64,000 nucleotides of DNA from Gemmata sp. (GTDB lineage Bacteria; Planctomycetota; Planctomycetia; Gemmatales; Gemmataceae): positions 1 through 64,000 of the forward strand of contig JANWYJ010000013.1 of NCBI GenBank assembly GCA_025055115.1. Reading direction: 5' to 3'. Below, piece after piece: positions 18,486 to 27,762 of the stretch (position 1 is its first letter; each line of letters opens with the position of its first letter). A program made the translations under genes and the position numbers. The notes beneath the pieces were generated by a model. That model was not told where the DNA came from and did no database searches. It saw nothing but the letters and a program-made list of their open reading frames with translations.

Positions 18486-18628
18486 GTCAAATCCTCCCGG
18501 GCAAAATTCTCCACAAACTGCAACTGCTGGTGAACGATCACGTTACACTTTTTGTGAAATTTTTGCACGAAAGAATGCAGGCCACAGCCACTATTGATGA
18601 TGAATCGATGGCTCGCTGAGGAATTCTC

Positions 18629-20809
18629 ATGCCGCGTCTGACGCTTCGCACCCTTTTGGCCTACATCGACGATACATTAAATGCCGCCGAAGCTCGTGAG
18701 CTCGGCCAACAGGTCGCCGAAAGCGAAGAGGCGCGGTTGTTGGTCGAGCGAATTAAGAAGGTGACCCGGCGACGGGGTTTGGCGACACCGGTGGCTTCAG
18801 ACCCTGACGATGAAACCGCCGACCCCAACACGGTGGCTGCGTATCTCGACAATACCTTGGAACCGGAGCGGGTCAAAGAGTTAGAAGAAACTTGCTTGAA
18901 ATCCGATGTTCACTTGGCTGAGGTCGCCGCCTGTCATCAAATTTTGACGTTACTTTTGACAGAACCGGTCCGAGTGCCTCCCCGCGCCCACAAGCGCATG
19001 TACCAAATCGTCAAACCGCCTGTGTCCATTCCCGACCGGTTACCGAACAAAAAGCTCCCTGTCGTTGGTCTGGCTCCCCAAGACGAGGGAGACGAAGCCG
19101 AAACGACCGACGCCGCCTTCCTCTTGGGAATGAAGCGCTATTCGTCATCAACCCCGTGGGCCGAGCGTGTGGTATTCGTTGCGACCATAGCGGTCTTGTT
19201 GCTGGTGTTGACGATCGGGGTGGTGATGTCCTTACCTCGAGCCGAGCCACGCCCCCCCTTCAGTACGCCGGGGTCGTCCTACGCCGTGCTTCAGCCCGTA
19301 GCACCGCCACAACTCGAACCGCCACCTAAAGATAAGGAAGCTCCCCTGCCGAAAGAAAAAGAGCCAACTGCGGTCGTCACCGCTCCGCCACCCCGTGCTA
19401 TCGAGGATGAAAAACCACCGGTCGAGCCAGGCCCAGGTTTAGGCCCACCGATCTTACCGGCAAGCAACGATCGCTCTCGCCCCATCGCGCAAGTCAAGTC
19501 GCGGCGGAGTCTGGTGGTTAGCCAACAACCCAACAGTGGTGTTTGGCAACGGATCGGGCTGAATCTTGAGGCTATCGATGCCGTGATGCCCACGGATCCT
19601 GTCATGGCCCTGCCCGGCTACAAAGCCGAACTCAGTGTGGATCGAAAGCTTCAGCTGACGCTGTGGGGTAATGTTCCGGAGCAAATCCCGTATCGTATCC
19701 TCGAATCCCGAGTGACACTGCACATTCCCCCCGAAGGATTCGCGGCCGACATCACATTGCTAGCCGGGCGGATTTACTTGAAAAGTGAACAAGCCGCCGG
19801 TGCGAAAGTGCGTGTCCGCCTGGCCAGTGAGGTCTGGGATATAACCCTGCCCGATGACAAATCGAGTGTCTTGGTCGAACTGATCTCGTGGTTTCAGCCC
19901 GGCACCCCTTACAACCGCCAGGGAGGGTCGCAGCCCAAGCGCGAAGGCCGTGTCGCGGTTGCCTTTGGCAGCGCCCAACTCGAAACCACCGGCAATCGCT
20001 TCGTCAAATTTGAAAAAATGGCCATCGGCGAGCAAGTGACATGGGACTCGGTGAAAAACACCCTCCAGGGACCCACCGTCATTGCCCGCGATGATTACGA
20101 AAGCCTCTTGGAGATCAATCCCACCAACCCGGTCAAAGGCGAACTCCTCCGCGAAGTGACCCGCCTGCTGACATTCATGGCCGATGAGGTCAAGACTCGG
20201 GAGGCGGTGGGACCGGTGGTGAAAAATTTTGTCGGCCCGCAGCTTCCATCGAATATTCCGGTTTTGGATCGGGATTTGTTGTCGCGCTTGGCCATCTATG
20301 CCCACGCGGCGATGTGTGACAACACCGAGGAGGGTTCGCGGGGGTTGCGCGTGTTGGTCGATGTGTTGCGTTCGGAATCTCCGTGGTTGGCCCGGCAAGC
20401 CGTGGTGACGGCCTTGGTCCAGTGGGTGGCCCGTGCGGTCGGCAACACCGCCTTGCTTTATAATGTCTTGCTGGAGAAGGGTTTAAGTGAACGTGAGGCC
20501 GACCGATTGCTCATGTTGTTGCGAGCCTACATCGCACCCACCCAACCTGATCCTGACAAACTCGATGAATTGGTCAACGAAGGCCCAAACCGCGAACCTC
20601 CCTTGCTCGGCGACCCTGAGGTCGCCATTCGGGAAGCGGCTTTGTGGAACATCATGGTGGCCCGGTTGCAGTCGTGGGTGCCGCTTCCGCTGACAGTCAA
20701 TGTTGGTGCCGTGGGTGCCAAGGTGGGCAGTGAGGAGTACCGTCGTTTCCTTGCCGAAAGCAAAAAATGGATTGAGGAAATCAAGCGCCGCAATGTGAAG
20801 ATGCCGTAA
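18629..20809 (+). CDS. Large membrane-anchored protein with duplicated anti-sigma-like N-terminus
   Basis: A 726-residue protein not assigned to a family. The cytoplasmic N-terminus carries two copies of a roughly 45-residue helical module: residues 5-48 (LLAYIDDTLNAAEARELGQQ) and 67-112 (VAAYLDNTLEPERVKELEET). They resemble the helical ZAS domain of anti-sigma factors but lack its Cys/His zinc ligands. A single membrane helix follows at about 180-201, then a Pro- and charge-rich linker (205-290) and a long extracytoplasmic domain without recognisable catalytic motifs. ATG with GAGGAA upstream. A membrane sensor or regulator is plausible, but no sigma factor gene adjoins it, so this is inference. 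Confidence 0.8.
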   Translation: MPRLTLRTLLAYIDDTLNAAEARELGQQVAESEEARLLVERIKKVTRRRGLATPVASDPDDETADPNTVAAYLDNTLEPERVKELEETCLKSDVHLAEVAACHQILTLLLTEPVRVPPRAHKRMYQIVKPPVSIPDRLPNKKLPVVGLAPQDEGDEAETTDAAFLLGMKRYSSSTPWAERVVFVATIAVLLLVLTIGVVMSLPRAEPRPPFSTPGSSYAVLQPVAPPQLEPPPKDKEAPLPKEKEPTAVVTAPPPRAIEDEKPPVEPGPGLGPPILPASNDRSRPIAQVKSRRSLVVSQQPNSGVWQRIGLNLEAIDAVMPTDPVMALPGYKAELSVDRKLQLTLWGNVPEQIPYRILESRVTLHIPPEGFAADITLLAGRIYLKSEQAAGAKVRVRLASEVWDITLPDDKSSVLVELISWFQPGTPYNRQGGSQPKREGRVAVAFGSAQLETTGNRFVKFEKMAIGEQVTWDSVKNTLQGPTVIARDDYESLLEINPTNPVKGELLREVTRLLTFMADEVKTREAVGPVVKNFVGPQLPSNIPVLDRDLLSRLAIYAHAAMCDNTEEGSRGLRVLVDVLRSESPWLARQAVVTALVQWVARAVGNTALLYNVLLEKGLSEREADRLLMLLRAYIAPTQPDPDKLDELVNEGPNREPPLLGDPEVAIREAALWNIMVARLQSWVPLPLTVNVGAVGAKVGSEEYRRFLAESKKWIEEIKRRNVKMP

Positions 20810-20853
20810 GTTCTGAGCCCGAAGAGCCTTCGCGTCATCTGTCGCCGCAGGCG

Positions 20854-21180
20854 CTAGCCGGGGGTGTCCCAACTTTCGGGTACGGTGAGCAACACGCTAT
20901 CCCCATGAATTGTCACGGGGTAGCTTCCAATCCGGACTTTGGGATTATCGGCCCAAGCACCATCGGTTAGGCGGAAGCGCCAATAATGCCACGGGCAGGT
21001 CACGCAGCCATCTTCGACAAATCCACCCGAAAGCGAAGCCCCCATATGCGGGCACAGGTCGTCGATGGCAAACCATTGGCCATCGACATTGAAGATCGCT
21101 ATGTCGCGCCCACGAACGTGGACCACGCGACTGCTATTGACAGGAATTTCTGAAATTCGCGCAACGGTCACTTGACTCAT
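20854..21180 (-). CDS. Rieske-type [2Fe-2S] ferredoxin (NirD-like)
   Basis: A 108-residue single-domain Rieske protein. The cluster ligands are clear: CPH (with DDLCPHMGASL) and, 16 residues on, CPWH. The fold ends in the usual YPV...V segment. Such small proteins shuttle electrons to oxygenases or nitrite reductase, or act alone; there is no partner gene here. ATG 21180 is chosen because AGGAAG lies eight bases upstream; the frame extends to a possible start at 21210 but adds only a polar tail. Convergent with the gene ending at 20809. Confidence 0.9.
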   Translation of the reverse strand: MSQVTVARISEIPVNSSRVVHVRGRDIAIFNVDGQWFAIDDLCPHMGASLSGGFVEDGCVTCPWHYWRFRLTDGAWADNPKVRIGSYPVTIHGDSVLLTVPESWDTPG

Positions 21181-21344
21181 AGAAAATTCTTCCTCGGAAG
21201 TATTACCCATGGCCTGGCCATGTGCCTATCTTACTACAAACTCGCGTGTGGATGGCCCCTCGGCGGTTTCTCGCCGCAACCGCCGGGTGAACAATTCCTG
21301 AACACCCCCTCACACTTCGTTCGCCCAGGGAGGACACCCAGTCT

Positions 21345-21905
21345 ATGCTTGAGGTGGAAGTGAAGTATCGGAACGCTGATCGGGCCGCAACAGTAGCCAG
21401 ACTGCAAAAGTGGGGAGCTCAGCTCGTACAAGATCGTACTGATGTCGATATTTACTTCCAAGCCCCCGACCGTGATCTCAAGGCGACCGACGAAGCCTTC
21501 CGGTTACGCCGCATCGGTCCCAAAAATTACCTCACTTATAAAGGACCCAAGCAAGACACGGCAACCAAAACCCGCAATGAAATCGAGGTAACGTTGGCCG
21601 ATGGCGAAAACACGGCTCACGATGCCCAAATGCTGTTGGCGGCGTTGGGATACCAATCCGTCGCCACGGTACGGAAGAAACGGCACGTCTACCGCTGGCG
21701 GCGGGATCGTTTTGAGATCGAAGCCAATTTCGACACCGTCGAGGATGTTGGGGAGTTTGTGGAGTTGGAGATTCTCACCCATGATGAGGATTATGAGGTG
21801 GCCAAGGCGACGCTACTATCTGTCGCAGCAGAGTTAGGGTTAACGCAGAAGGAGTTGCGGTCGTACCTGGAGTTGGTGTTGGCGAACCGGAAGGAATATT
21901 GCTAG
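21345..21905 (+). CDS. CYTH-domain protein (class IV adenylate cyclase / CyaB-like)
   Basis: A 186-residue CYTH domain filling the whole protein. The signature ExExK is at the start (EVEVKY, residues 3-8). Further basic and acidic tunnel residues follow (RLRRIG, YLTYKGP, RNEIEV, KKRHVYRW, FEIEANFDTV, FVELEI). CYTH enzymes bind triphosphates at a metal-lined tunnel and act as adenylate cyclases, thiamine triphosphatases or inorganic triphosphatases. The sequence is closest in layout to the CyaB group, but which reaction it carries out cannot be decided. ATG 21345 has GGAGG upstream. panC follows, 95 bp on. Confidence 0.9.
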   Translation: MLEVEVKYRNADRAATVARLQKWGAQLVQDRTDVDIYFQAPDRDLKATDEAFRLRRIGPKNYLTYKGPKQDTATKTRNEIEVTLADGENTAHDAQMLLAALGYQSVATVRKKRHVYRWRRDRFEIEANFDTVEDVGEFVELEILTHDEDYEVAKATLLSVAAELGLTQKELRSYLELVLANRKEYC

Positions 21906-22000
21906 AGCCTAGGGATTGTCGCGGGGTCGACTGTCGCTGCCCAAAGCGTGTCGTCGTTTCCAAAGGTAGCGTCATTGCGTCAGAGGTTGGGGAGGCACGC

Positions 22001-22864
22001 ATGGTTCCGCCGATTGTAATGACGATCCCCGAAATCCGGGCTGTGACCGATGCGGTGCGTCAGCAGGGTCAAACCATCGGTTTTGTCCCCACGATGGGAG
22101 CCTTGCACGAAGGACACGCGTCGCTGATTCGTGCCGCTCGAGCGGCGAGTGATTATGTGGTGGTGTCGATTTTTGTCAATCCGACGCAGTTTGGACCCCA
22201 CGAAGATTATGCCAAGTACCCACGCACACTTGAAGCCGACCAGCTTGTGTGTGCTCAAGCCGGGGCCGATGTGATTTTCGCGCCCCGGGTTGAGGACATG
22301 TATCCGGCGAATTCGTTCAGTTACGTTGAAGTGGCGAAATTGGGGGATCACCTGTGTGGGAGAAGCCGTCCGGGCCACTTTCGGGGCGTGTGTACAGTGG
22401 TGATGAAGCTTTTCAATATCATTCGCCCCGATGTTGCCTATTTTGGGGCCAAAGATTACCAGCAAGCTCGTATCATCACTCAGATGGTGCGTGATCTGAA
22501 CGTGCCGGTACGTATTGCCATCGAGCCAACGGTTCGCGAAGCCGATGGCTTGGCCCTCAGTTCGCGGAATCGTTACTTAAGTCCCGCTGAACGCGCGGTG
22601 GCTCCGCGTATACAGCAAGCCTTACAGACCATCGCCCAACGTGTGGCAGCTGGCGAGGTGGACACAGCACGGCTCGAATCGGCCTTGGAAGCCGAGTTGA
22701 TGGCTATTCCGGGAACCCGAGTGGATTATGCCAAGATCGTCGATGCGGAGTTTCTCCAACCCCTGACGCGCATCGACCGTCCCGCGGTCATCGCCGTGGC
22801 CGTATTTCTGGGTACGACCCGGTTGATTGACAATTTGCTCATTGGCGAACCTGTTGGTCGGTAG
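22001..22864 (+). CDS. panC: Pantothenate synthetase
   Basis: A 287-residue pantoate-beta-alanine ligase, which joins pantoate and beta-alanine with ATP in coenzyme A synthesis. The family motifs are all present: PTMGALHEGH (30-39, the HxGH nucleotide site), FVNPTQFGPHEDYAKYPR, KLFNIIRPDVAYFGAKDYQQ, and READGLALSSRN with the KMSKS-like loop. The start is the ATG at 22001, preceded by GGGAGG at a six-base spacing; the frame is open further upstream but that would exceed family length. No panB or panD gene is nearby. mgtE follows in the same direction. Confidence 0.97.
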   Translation: MVPPIVMTIPEIRAVTDAVRQQGQTIGFVPTMGALHEGHASLIRAARAASDYVVVSIFVNPTQFGPHEDYAKYPRTLEADQLVCAQAGADVIFAPRVEDMYPANSFSYVEVAKLGDHLCGRSRPGHFRGVCTVVMKLFNIIRPDVAYFGAKDYQQARIITQMVRDLNVPVRIAIEPTVREADGLALSSRNRYLSPAERAVAPRIQQALQTIAQRVAAGEVDTARLESALEAELMAIPGTRVDYAKIVDAEFLQPLTRIDRPAVIAVAVFLGTTRLIDNLLIGEPVGR

Positions 22865-22945
22865 TGGCCATTCGCTGGGGCGGTGGTGGGTGTTGTGCCT
22901 TCTCGCTTGCATTCCCCACACTCTCAACCCACCGGACTGCAGCCT

Positions 22946-24349
22946 ATGCCCCATCCATTGTTCACTCCAGAAATCAAGTTGATGCTGGCCGAGGGTAATA
23001 CGGCCGGTTTGCGGGAGTTCTGTGAACAACTCCACCCCGCTACCGTGGCCGAGGCCCTCGATCAAGAATTCACGCCGGAGCAAATCTGGGAAGTGATCAG
23101 CAACGCGAGCATTCGCACCCAGGCTTCGGTCTTTGAATATCTCCCCTTGCCCACGCAAGTGCAGATGGTCGAGAAAGCCCGGCCGCAATTAGGGCAATTG
23201 CTCTCGAAAATGTCGCACGACGACCGGGCCGATCTGCTACGCCGCTTGCCGCCACGGGTCGCCGAAGCCATCATGCGCTTGGTGGATGAGGCCGATCGCC
23301 AAGACATCGCCAAGCTCGTGCAGTACGGCGAAAACACCGTCGGCGCGATCATGACGACGGATTATGCCTGGCTCCCTGGCACACTCACCGCGGCGGAAGC
23401 CATCGACCAACTGCGGCAACAAGCCCCCGATCGTGAGACTATCTACTACATTTACGTTCTCGATGATCCCACGCGGCGACCGGATGGTTCGTTGGCGCCG
23501 CGACGGCTCTTGGGCGTGTTGTCCCTGCGCGATTTGATTCTTGCACCACGCCATGCGCTGGTTCGCGAACTGATGGAGACCGACATCGTGGCCATCCGCT
23601 ACGACGAAGACCAAGAAGCGGTGGCCCAACTCTTTGCCCGTTATGACTTTCTGGCGGTCCCGGTTGTGGATGAACAATTTGGGTTGTTGGGGATTGTCAC
23701 GCACGACGATGTTCTCGATGTTGTGCGCGAAGAAGCGACCGAAGACTTGCAGCGGCAAGCGGGGGTCGGCCGCATCGAGGGGAACTATTTGGAGGCCCCC
23801 CTCGTCAGTATCTGGTATAGCCGCGTGCAGTGGTTGGCCCTGTTATTCATCTTGCAGATGTTCACAATCAACGCTATGGCCTCATTCGAATCGGAGTTGA
23901 ATCGGGTCGCGTTTCTGTTGGCGTTTATCCCGTTGTGTCTGTCGGTCGGCGGCAATGCTGGTTCGCAAGCGGCCACGTTGGTGATTCGTGCCATTGCCCT
24001 CGATCATATTCGCGCTCGGGATTGGTTGCGTGTGATGCGGCGCGAACTGTTGGTTGCAGCGGCTTTGGCCGCAGGGCTGGGCGTTCTCTCCATCATCCGT
24101 ACCTACTTCCTAACTCCCGAAAATATCCTCAAAGATGTTCCTCTGGGTCAGTTTTGGAACATGAACTGGGTGGTTACTTTGGCCGTCATGGGCATCTGTA
24201 TTACGGGCGCAACGGTCGGAGCGTTACTTCCCTTGGTCATCAAGTCGATTGGCAAGGATCCGGCGTTGATGTCGGCCCCTCTGATTGCGACTCTCTCGGA
24301 TGTGTTGGGAATTGTCATTTTTTTCAATATCGTCCGTATTTTTTTCTGA
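22946..24349 (+). CDS. mgtE: Magnesium transporter MgtE
   Basis: A 467-residue Mg2+ channel/transporter of the MgtE/SLC41 family. Domains in order: the MgtE N-domain (about 10-115), two CBS domains (about 120-265, including GVLSLRDLILA and LGIVTHDDVLDVV) that sense magnesium, a connecting helix, then five membrane helices with the selectivity motif GGNAGSQA. The protein ends just after the last helix. The start is uncertain: ATG 22946 gives normal family length but has a weak ribosome binding site; an in-frame start at 22883 would add 21 residues. Follows panC by about 80 bp and may share its transcript. Confidence 0.95.
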   Translation: MPHPLFTPEIKLMLAEGNTAGLREFCEQLHPATVAEALDQEFTPEQIWEVISNASIRTQASVFEYLPLPTQVQMVEKARPQLGQLLSKMSHDDRADLLRRLPPRVAEAIMRLVDEADRQDIAKLVQYGENTVGAIMTTDYAWLPGTLTAAEAIDQLRQQAPDRETIYYIYVLDDPTRRPDGSLAPRRLLGVLSLRDLILAPRHALVRELMETDIVAIRYDEDQEAVAQLFARYDFLAVPVVDEQFGLLGIVTHDDVLDVVREEATEDLQRQAGVGRIEGNYLEAPLVSIWYSRVQWLALLFILQMFTINAMASFESELNRVAFLLAFIPLCLSVGGNAGSQAATLVIRAIALDHIRARDWLRVMRRELLVAAALAAGLGVLSIIRTYFLTPENILKDVPLGQFWNMNWVVTLAVMGICITGATVGALLPLVIKSIGKDPALMSAPLIATLSDVLGIVIFFNIVRIFF

Positions 24350-24436
24350 TTTTCTCTTCCTCCAGAACCTCGGCTGGTGACCCTCTGAGCGAATAATAAG
24401 TCAGTACTTCCCGAATCCTCACGGACGATTGCTCAT

Positions 24437-25330
24437 ATGTTTGGTTCTCTCAAGATTGGCAAAATTTTCGGCATTGATTTATACCTCCACGGAACCTTTT
24501 GGTTGCTGCCGCTGTTTGTGATTTTCGCCGGTTTAGGGCGACCACCGGCCGAAATTGCCACTGACCTGTTGTTTGTGTTTACGATTTTTGGCTGTGTGGC
24601 CTTGCATGAAGTGGGGCATGCTCTGGCGGCCGCCTACTATGGCATCCGCACCCGCGACATTACGCTTTACCCGATTGGTGGGGTCGCGGCGTTGGAGCGG
24701 ATGCCGGAGAAGCCCCGGCATGAAATTGTGGTGGCTTTGGCCGGCCCGGCTGTGAATGTGGCCATCGCCGGCGGCTTATTCGTGGGCCTGGTCGCGGGTC
24801 AAATGCTTCCGGCGATGCCGGATTTCGAAAGCCCGGATGCCTTGAGTGAATTTGTCTTCCGGGTGTTTGCGGCGAATGTCATCTTGTGTCTTTTCAACCT
24901 GTTACCAGCGTTTCCGATGGATGGCGGGCGGGTTTTGCGTGCGGTTCTGGCAATATGGATGCCGCGACTGCGGGCCACGGAAATTGCCGTCGCCGTCGGA
25001 ACCTTTGTGGCCTTGGGCTTTCTGTTGGCCGGTTTGTATTTCGGAATCCTGGGGCTAATGATCGTTGCCCTGGTCGTGTGGTTGCTGGGCCAAGCCGAAT
25101 TGGGAGCGATGCGGCTGCGGCAAGCGCATGCGGAGTATGAACGCCGTGTGCGAGAGTGGTTTCACTTGCCCCCCGAACCGCCCGAACAGGTCGATACCTT
25201 GGTCGGTCTGCCGCCAGATGATCCCGCGGTGTTAGCAGCCCGGCGCTTTACCGGGTTGGTGTGGGACGAGGAGCGACGGGTGTGGGTCCAGTGGGTCAAC
25301 GGTGTGCCCGTGCGCGACATCCCAGCGTGA
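24437..25330 (+). CDS. Site-2 protease family (M50) membrane metalloprotease
   Basis: A 297-residue integral membrane zinc protease of the M50/S2P family with the catalytic HEVGH in the second hydrophobic segment (ALHEVGHALAAAYYG) and the third zinc ligand in NLLPAFPMDGGR. Members cut transmembrane segments of regulators such as anti-sigma factors. The substrate is not evident; the anti-sigma-like gene at 18629 is too far away to be a real hint. A soluble tail of about 70 residues follows the last helix. ATG 24437. The final codons and the stop are duplicated (25316-25353). Confidence 0.93.
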   Translation: MFGSLKIGKIFGIDLYLHGTFWLLPLFVIFAGLGRPPAEIATDLLFVFTIFGCVALHEVGHALAAAYYGIRTRDITLYPIGGVAALERMPEKPRHEIVVALAGPAVNVAIAGGLFVGLVAGQMLPAMPDFESPDALSEFVFRVFAANVILCLFNLLPAFPMDGGRVLRAVLAIWMPRLRATEIAVAVGTFVALGFLLAGLYFGILGLMIVALVVWLLGQAELGAMRLRQAHAEYERRVREWFHLPPEPPEQVDTLVGLPPDDPAVLAARRFTGLVWDEERRVWVQWVNGVPVRDIPA

Positions 25331-25353
25331 CGAAGACATCCCAGCGTGACGAA
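25316..25353. repeat. 19-bp perfect tandem duplication over a stop codon
   Basis: GACATCCCAGCGTGACGAA at 25316-25334 holds the last codons and TGA stop (25328-25330) of the M50 protease gene. An identical copy follows at 25335-25353. Confidence 0.92.
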
Positions 25354-25768
25354 ATCCCGTGATGCGCAAAGCCATTGATGACCACGACGGGTCGTGAATC
25401 CGTGCGCGAGTTGGGTGGACCATCCGGGTCAACCATCACGTTATTCCACAATTGATGATCTCGACGGGTCGTGAATCCGTGTGTGAGTGCTGCTGAGTAA
25501 GCCGCTCACAGGAAACCATTGGCGGACACTGTGCCCCGTGGCCAGCGGCCGCAGTCCGGCCCATCGGGCCAGCCATCAAGTTTGCACCACCCGCAGGAAC
25601 ATTTATCAACTCACGGCTGTCTTGTGAGGGGAGTAGCCACGGCTGTCTTGTGAGGGGAGTAGCACTCATCATCTCTCTCACCACCCCCCAATCTCACCAC
25701 CTCCCAAAGTCATCCGCTTTAAGAGGATTGCTCTGCCCTTTTTCGTAGCAACGTGCTACAACCGCGGC
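25331..25768. other. Repeat-filled gap without a supported gene
   Basis: About 440 bp. Besides the stop-codon duplication, it holds an imperfect 38-bp direct repeat (25374-25411 and 25451-25488, sharing cgacgggtcgtgaatccgtg) and a perfect 26-bp tandem duplication (25612-25637 and 25638-25663). The C-rich stretch 25668-25710 also looks self-similar. No coding frame is convincing. Confidence 0.6.
25612..25663. repeat. 26-bp perfect tandem duplication
   Basis: The unit begins cacggctgtcttgtgagggg; copies at 25612-25637 and 25638-25663 are identical. It lies in non-coding DNA 105 bp before the MlaE-like gene. Confidence 0.92.
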
Positions 25769-26599
25769 ATGTCATCAGTTCTACCCCCCTCATCGCGAGG
25801 AACTGTTCTGACTGCGGCCGCGGATATCGTGGTCGCCTTCGGGGATTGGTGGCTGTTCACTTTTCGTACAGCCTCCGGCATACTTGCAGGCACTTTCACG
25901 CGGATGGAGCTACTGCGTGTGATGGTGGAGGTGGGGGCCAACAGCGTGGGCGTGATTGCCATTACCGGGCTTTTCATTGGCATGGTACTGGCGGTTCAGG
26001 CGTATGGGCAGTTCCATACGATTGGGCTGGAGACATCGCTGGGGGCTGTCATTCACATGTCGGTGGTGCGGGAACTTGGCCCGGTGTTGGCGGCGGTTAT
26101 GTTGTCGGGTCGTGTCGGTTCGGCGATGGCCGCCCAATTAGCTACCATGCGCGTGACCGAACAGATTGATGCGCTAGCGTGTTTGGGGGTCGATCCGGTG
26201 AAGTATCTCGCCGGTCCGCGTTTATTGGCGTGTCTGATTTTATTACCGCTTTTGACCGTTTTGGCGGATGTGATGGGCTTAATGGGGAGTTCGCTCATTT
26301 GTCTGCACGTCTACAACATTGATAGCTATCACTACTGGCGGCACACCCGCGAATTTGTGAAAACGTGGGACGTGATGACGGGTTTGGTCAAGTCGGTCGT
26401 CTTCGGTGGGGTTTTGTCGCTGATCGCATGTCACCGGGGCTTTCAGAGCAAGCCGGGGGCGGAAGGTGTCGGCCGGGCGGCGACCGAAGCCTTTGTGATT
26501 TCCTTCGTTGCCATCTTGATCATCGACTTTGTCTTCGCCATGTTGGCTAATACGTTGTACGCCATGATCTGGCCGGGAGTGCCCCCCCGGGTGGCCTGA
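25769..26599 (+). CDS. MlaE-family ABC transporter permease
   Basis: A 276-residue inner-membrane permease of the MlaE/TTG2B/YrbE family, which moves phospholipids or other lipids between membranes. Typical features: an amphipathic N-terminus, five or so membrane helices, and the conserved core VVRELGPVLAAVMLSGRVGSAMAAQL followed by a MRVTEQIDAL-like cytoplasmic segment. Normally the ATPase (MlaF) and the MCE-domain protein (MlaD) are next door; here citrate synthase follows instead, so the partners must be encoded elsewhere. ATG 25769 has no clear ribosome binding site. Confidence 0.92.
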   Translation: MSSVLPPSSRGTVLTAAADIVVAFGDWWLFTFRTASGILAGTFTRMELLRVMVEVGANSVGVIAITGLFIGMVLAVQAYGQFHTIGLETSLGAVIHMSVVRELGPVLAAVMLSGRVGSAMAAQLATMRVTEQIDALACLGVDPVKYLAGPRLLACLILLPLLTVLADVMGLMGSSLICLHVYNIDSYHYWRHTREFVKTWDVMTGLVKSVVFGGVLSLIACHRGFQSKPGAEGVGRAATEAFVISFVAILIIDFVFAMLANTLYAMIWPGVPPRVA

Positions 26600-26640
26600 T
26601 CGCTGCCACAGAACAGGGCCTAGCTCGTTGAGGAGCCGCG

Positions 26641-27762
26641 ATGACCACGCCAACTTATTCGCCGGGTTTAGAGGGTGTGATTGCGGGAGAAACCGCGATT
26701 TGTACTGTCGAAGGCGGCCTGAGCTATCGCGGGTATCATGTGGGGGAATTGGCCGAACATTGTTCTTTTGATGAAGTGGCCTACCTGCTTTTGCATGGCG
26801 AGCTGCCGACCGCAGCCCAGTTTCAAGACTTCCAACAACGGGTGGCCGCGGCCCGTCGATTACCCCCGCTCCTCAAAGACATCTTCACGGCCCTTCCCAA
26901 ATGGACAACCCCGCTGGATGCCTTACGCACGGCGGTGAGTGTCTTGGGGCACTTCGACCAAGATGCAGCCGATAACTCGCACGACGCCAATCTCCGCAAG
27001 GCGGAACGGTTACTGGCGCAAATTCCGGTCGCGATTGCCGATCATTATCGACTGTCGAGAGGATTGCCAGAGATCGCCGCACGCCAAGATTTGTCGCATG
27101 CTGCCAACTTCCTTTACATGCTTCGGGGGCAAGAAGCCTCGCCCCCGGAGGTCAAAGCCCTCGACGTTTCGTTGATTCTCTACGCGGAACATGAGTTCAA
27201 TGCCAGTACTTTTGCGGCCCGGGTCATCGTGTCCACTCTTTCGGATTTGCACAGTGGCATCACTGGAGCGATCGGCGCCCTCAAAGGCTCCCTCCACGGC
27301 GGAGCCAACGAGAAAGTGATGGATATTTTGCGCGCTGCGGGCGGACCTGACACTGCGGAAGCCTGGACCAAAGCGGCCTTGGCCCGCAAGGAACGCATCA
27401 TGGGCTTTGGGCACCGCGTCTACAAAACGGGGGATGTCAGGGCGGGTATCCTCAAAACGTATGCCCGAGCCGCGGCGAAAGCGGCCGGGGAATGGCACTG
27501 GGAAGAGACCGCGGACATTATCGAACGGGTCATGGCCACGGAGAAAAACATGTACCCGAATCTCGATTGGCCCGCCGGCCGCTTGTATCACGCGATGAAG
27601 TTAGAAATTCCGCTTTATACACCCATTTTTGCGATGTCGCGTATCACCGGCTGGGCCGCCCATATCATCGAACAGCTCGACAACAACCGGTTGATCCGTC
27701 CCCGGGCGATTTACGTCGGCCCACCCCATCGCCCGGTCAAACCCCTGGCTGAACGCCAATGA
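26641..27762 (+). CDS. Citrate synthase (citrate/2-methylcitrate synthase family)
   Basis: A 373-residue type II-like short citrate synthase, condensing acetyl-CoA (or propionyl-CoA) with oxaloacetate. Catalytic regions are intact: GSLHGGANEKVM, MGFGHRVYKTGD (catalytic His) and the later Asp region NLDWPAGRLYHAM, then the Arg-rich C-terminus IYVGPPHRPV. The short form resembles bacterial citrate/2-methylcitrate synthases, so either reaction is possible; no propionate genes adjoin it. ATG 26641 has GAGGAG a few bases upstream. It lies 41 bp after the permease gene. Confidence 0.95.
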   Translation: MTTPTYSPGLEGVIAGETAICTVEGGLSYRGYHVGELAEHCSFDEVAYLLLHGELPTAAQFQDFQQRVAAARRLPPLLKDIFTALPKWTTPLDALRTAVSVLGHFDQDAADNSHDANLRKAERLLAQIPVAIADHYRLSRGLPEIAARQDLSHAANFLYMLRGQEASPPEVKALDVSLILYAEHEFNASTFAARVIVSTLSDLHSGITGAIGALKGSLHGGANEKVMDILRAAGGPDTAEAWTKAALARKERIMGFGHRVYKTGDVRAGILKTYARAAAKAAGEWHWEETADIIERVMATEKNMYPNLDWPAGRLYHAMKLEIPLYTPIFAMSRITGWAAHIIEQLDNNRLIRPRAIYVGPPHRPVKPLAERQ

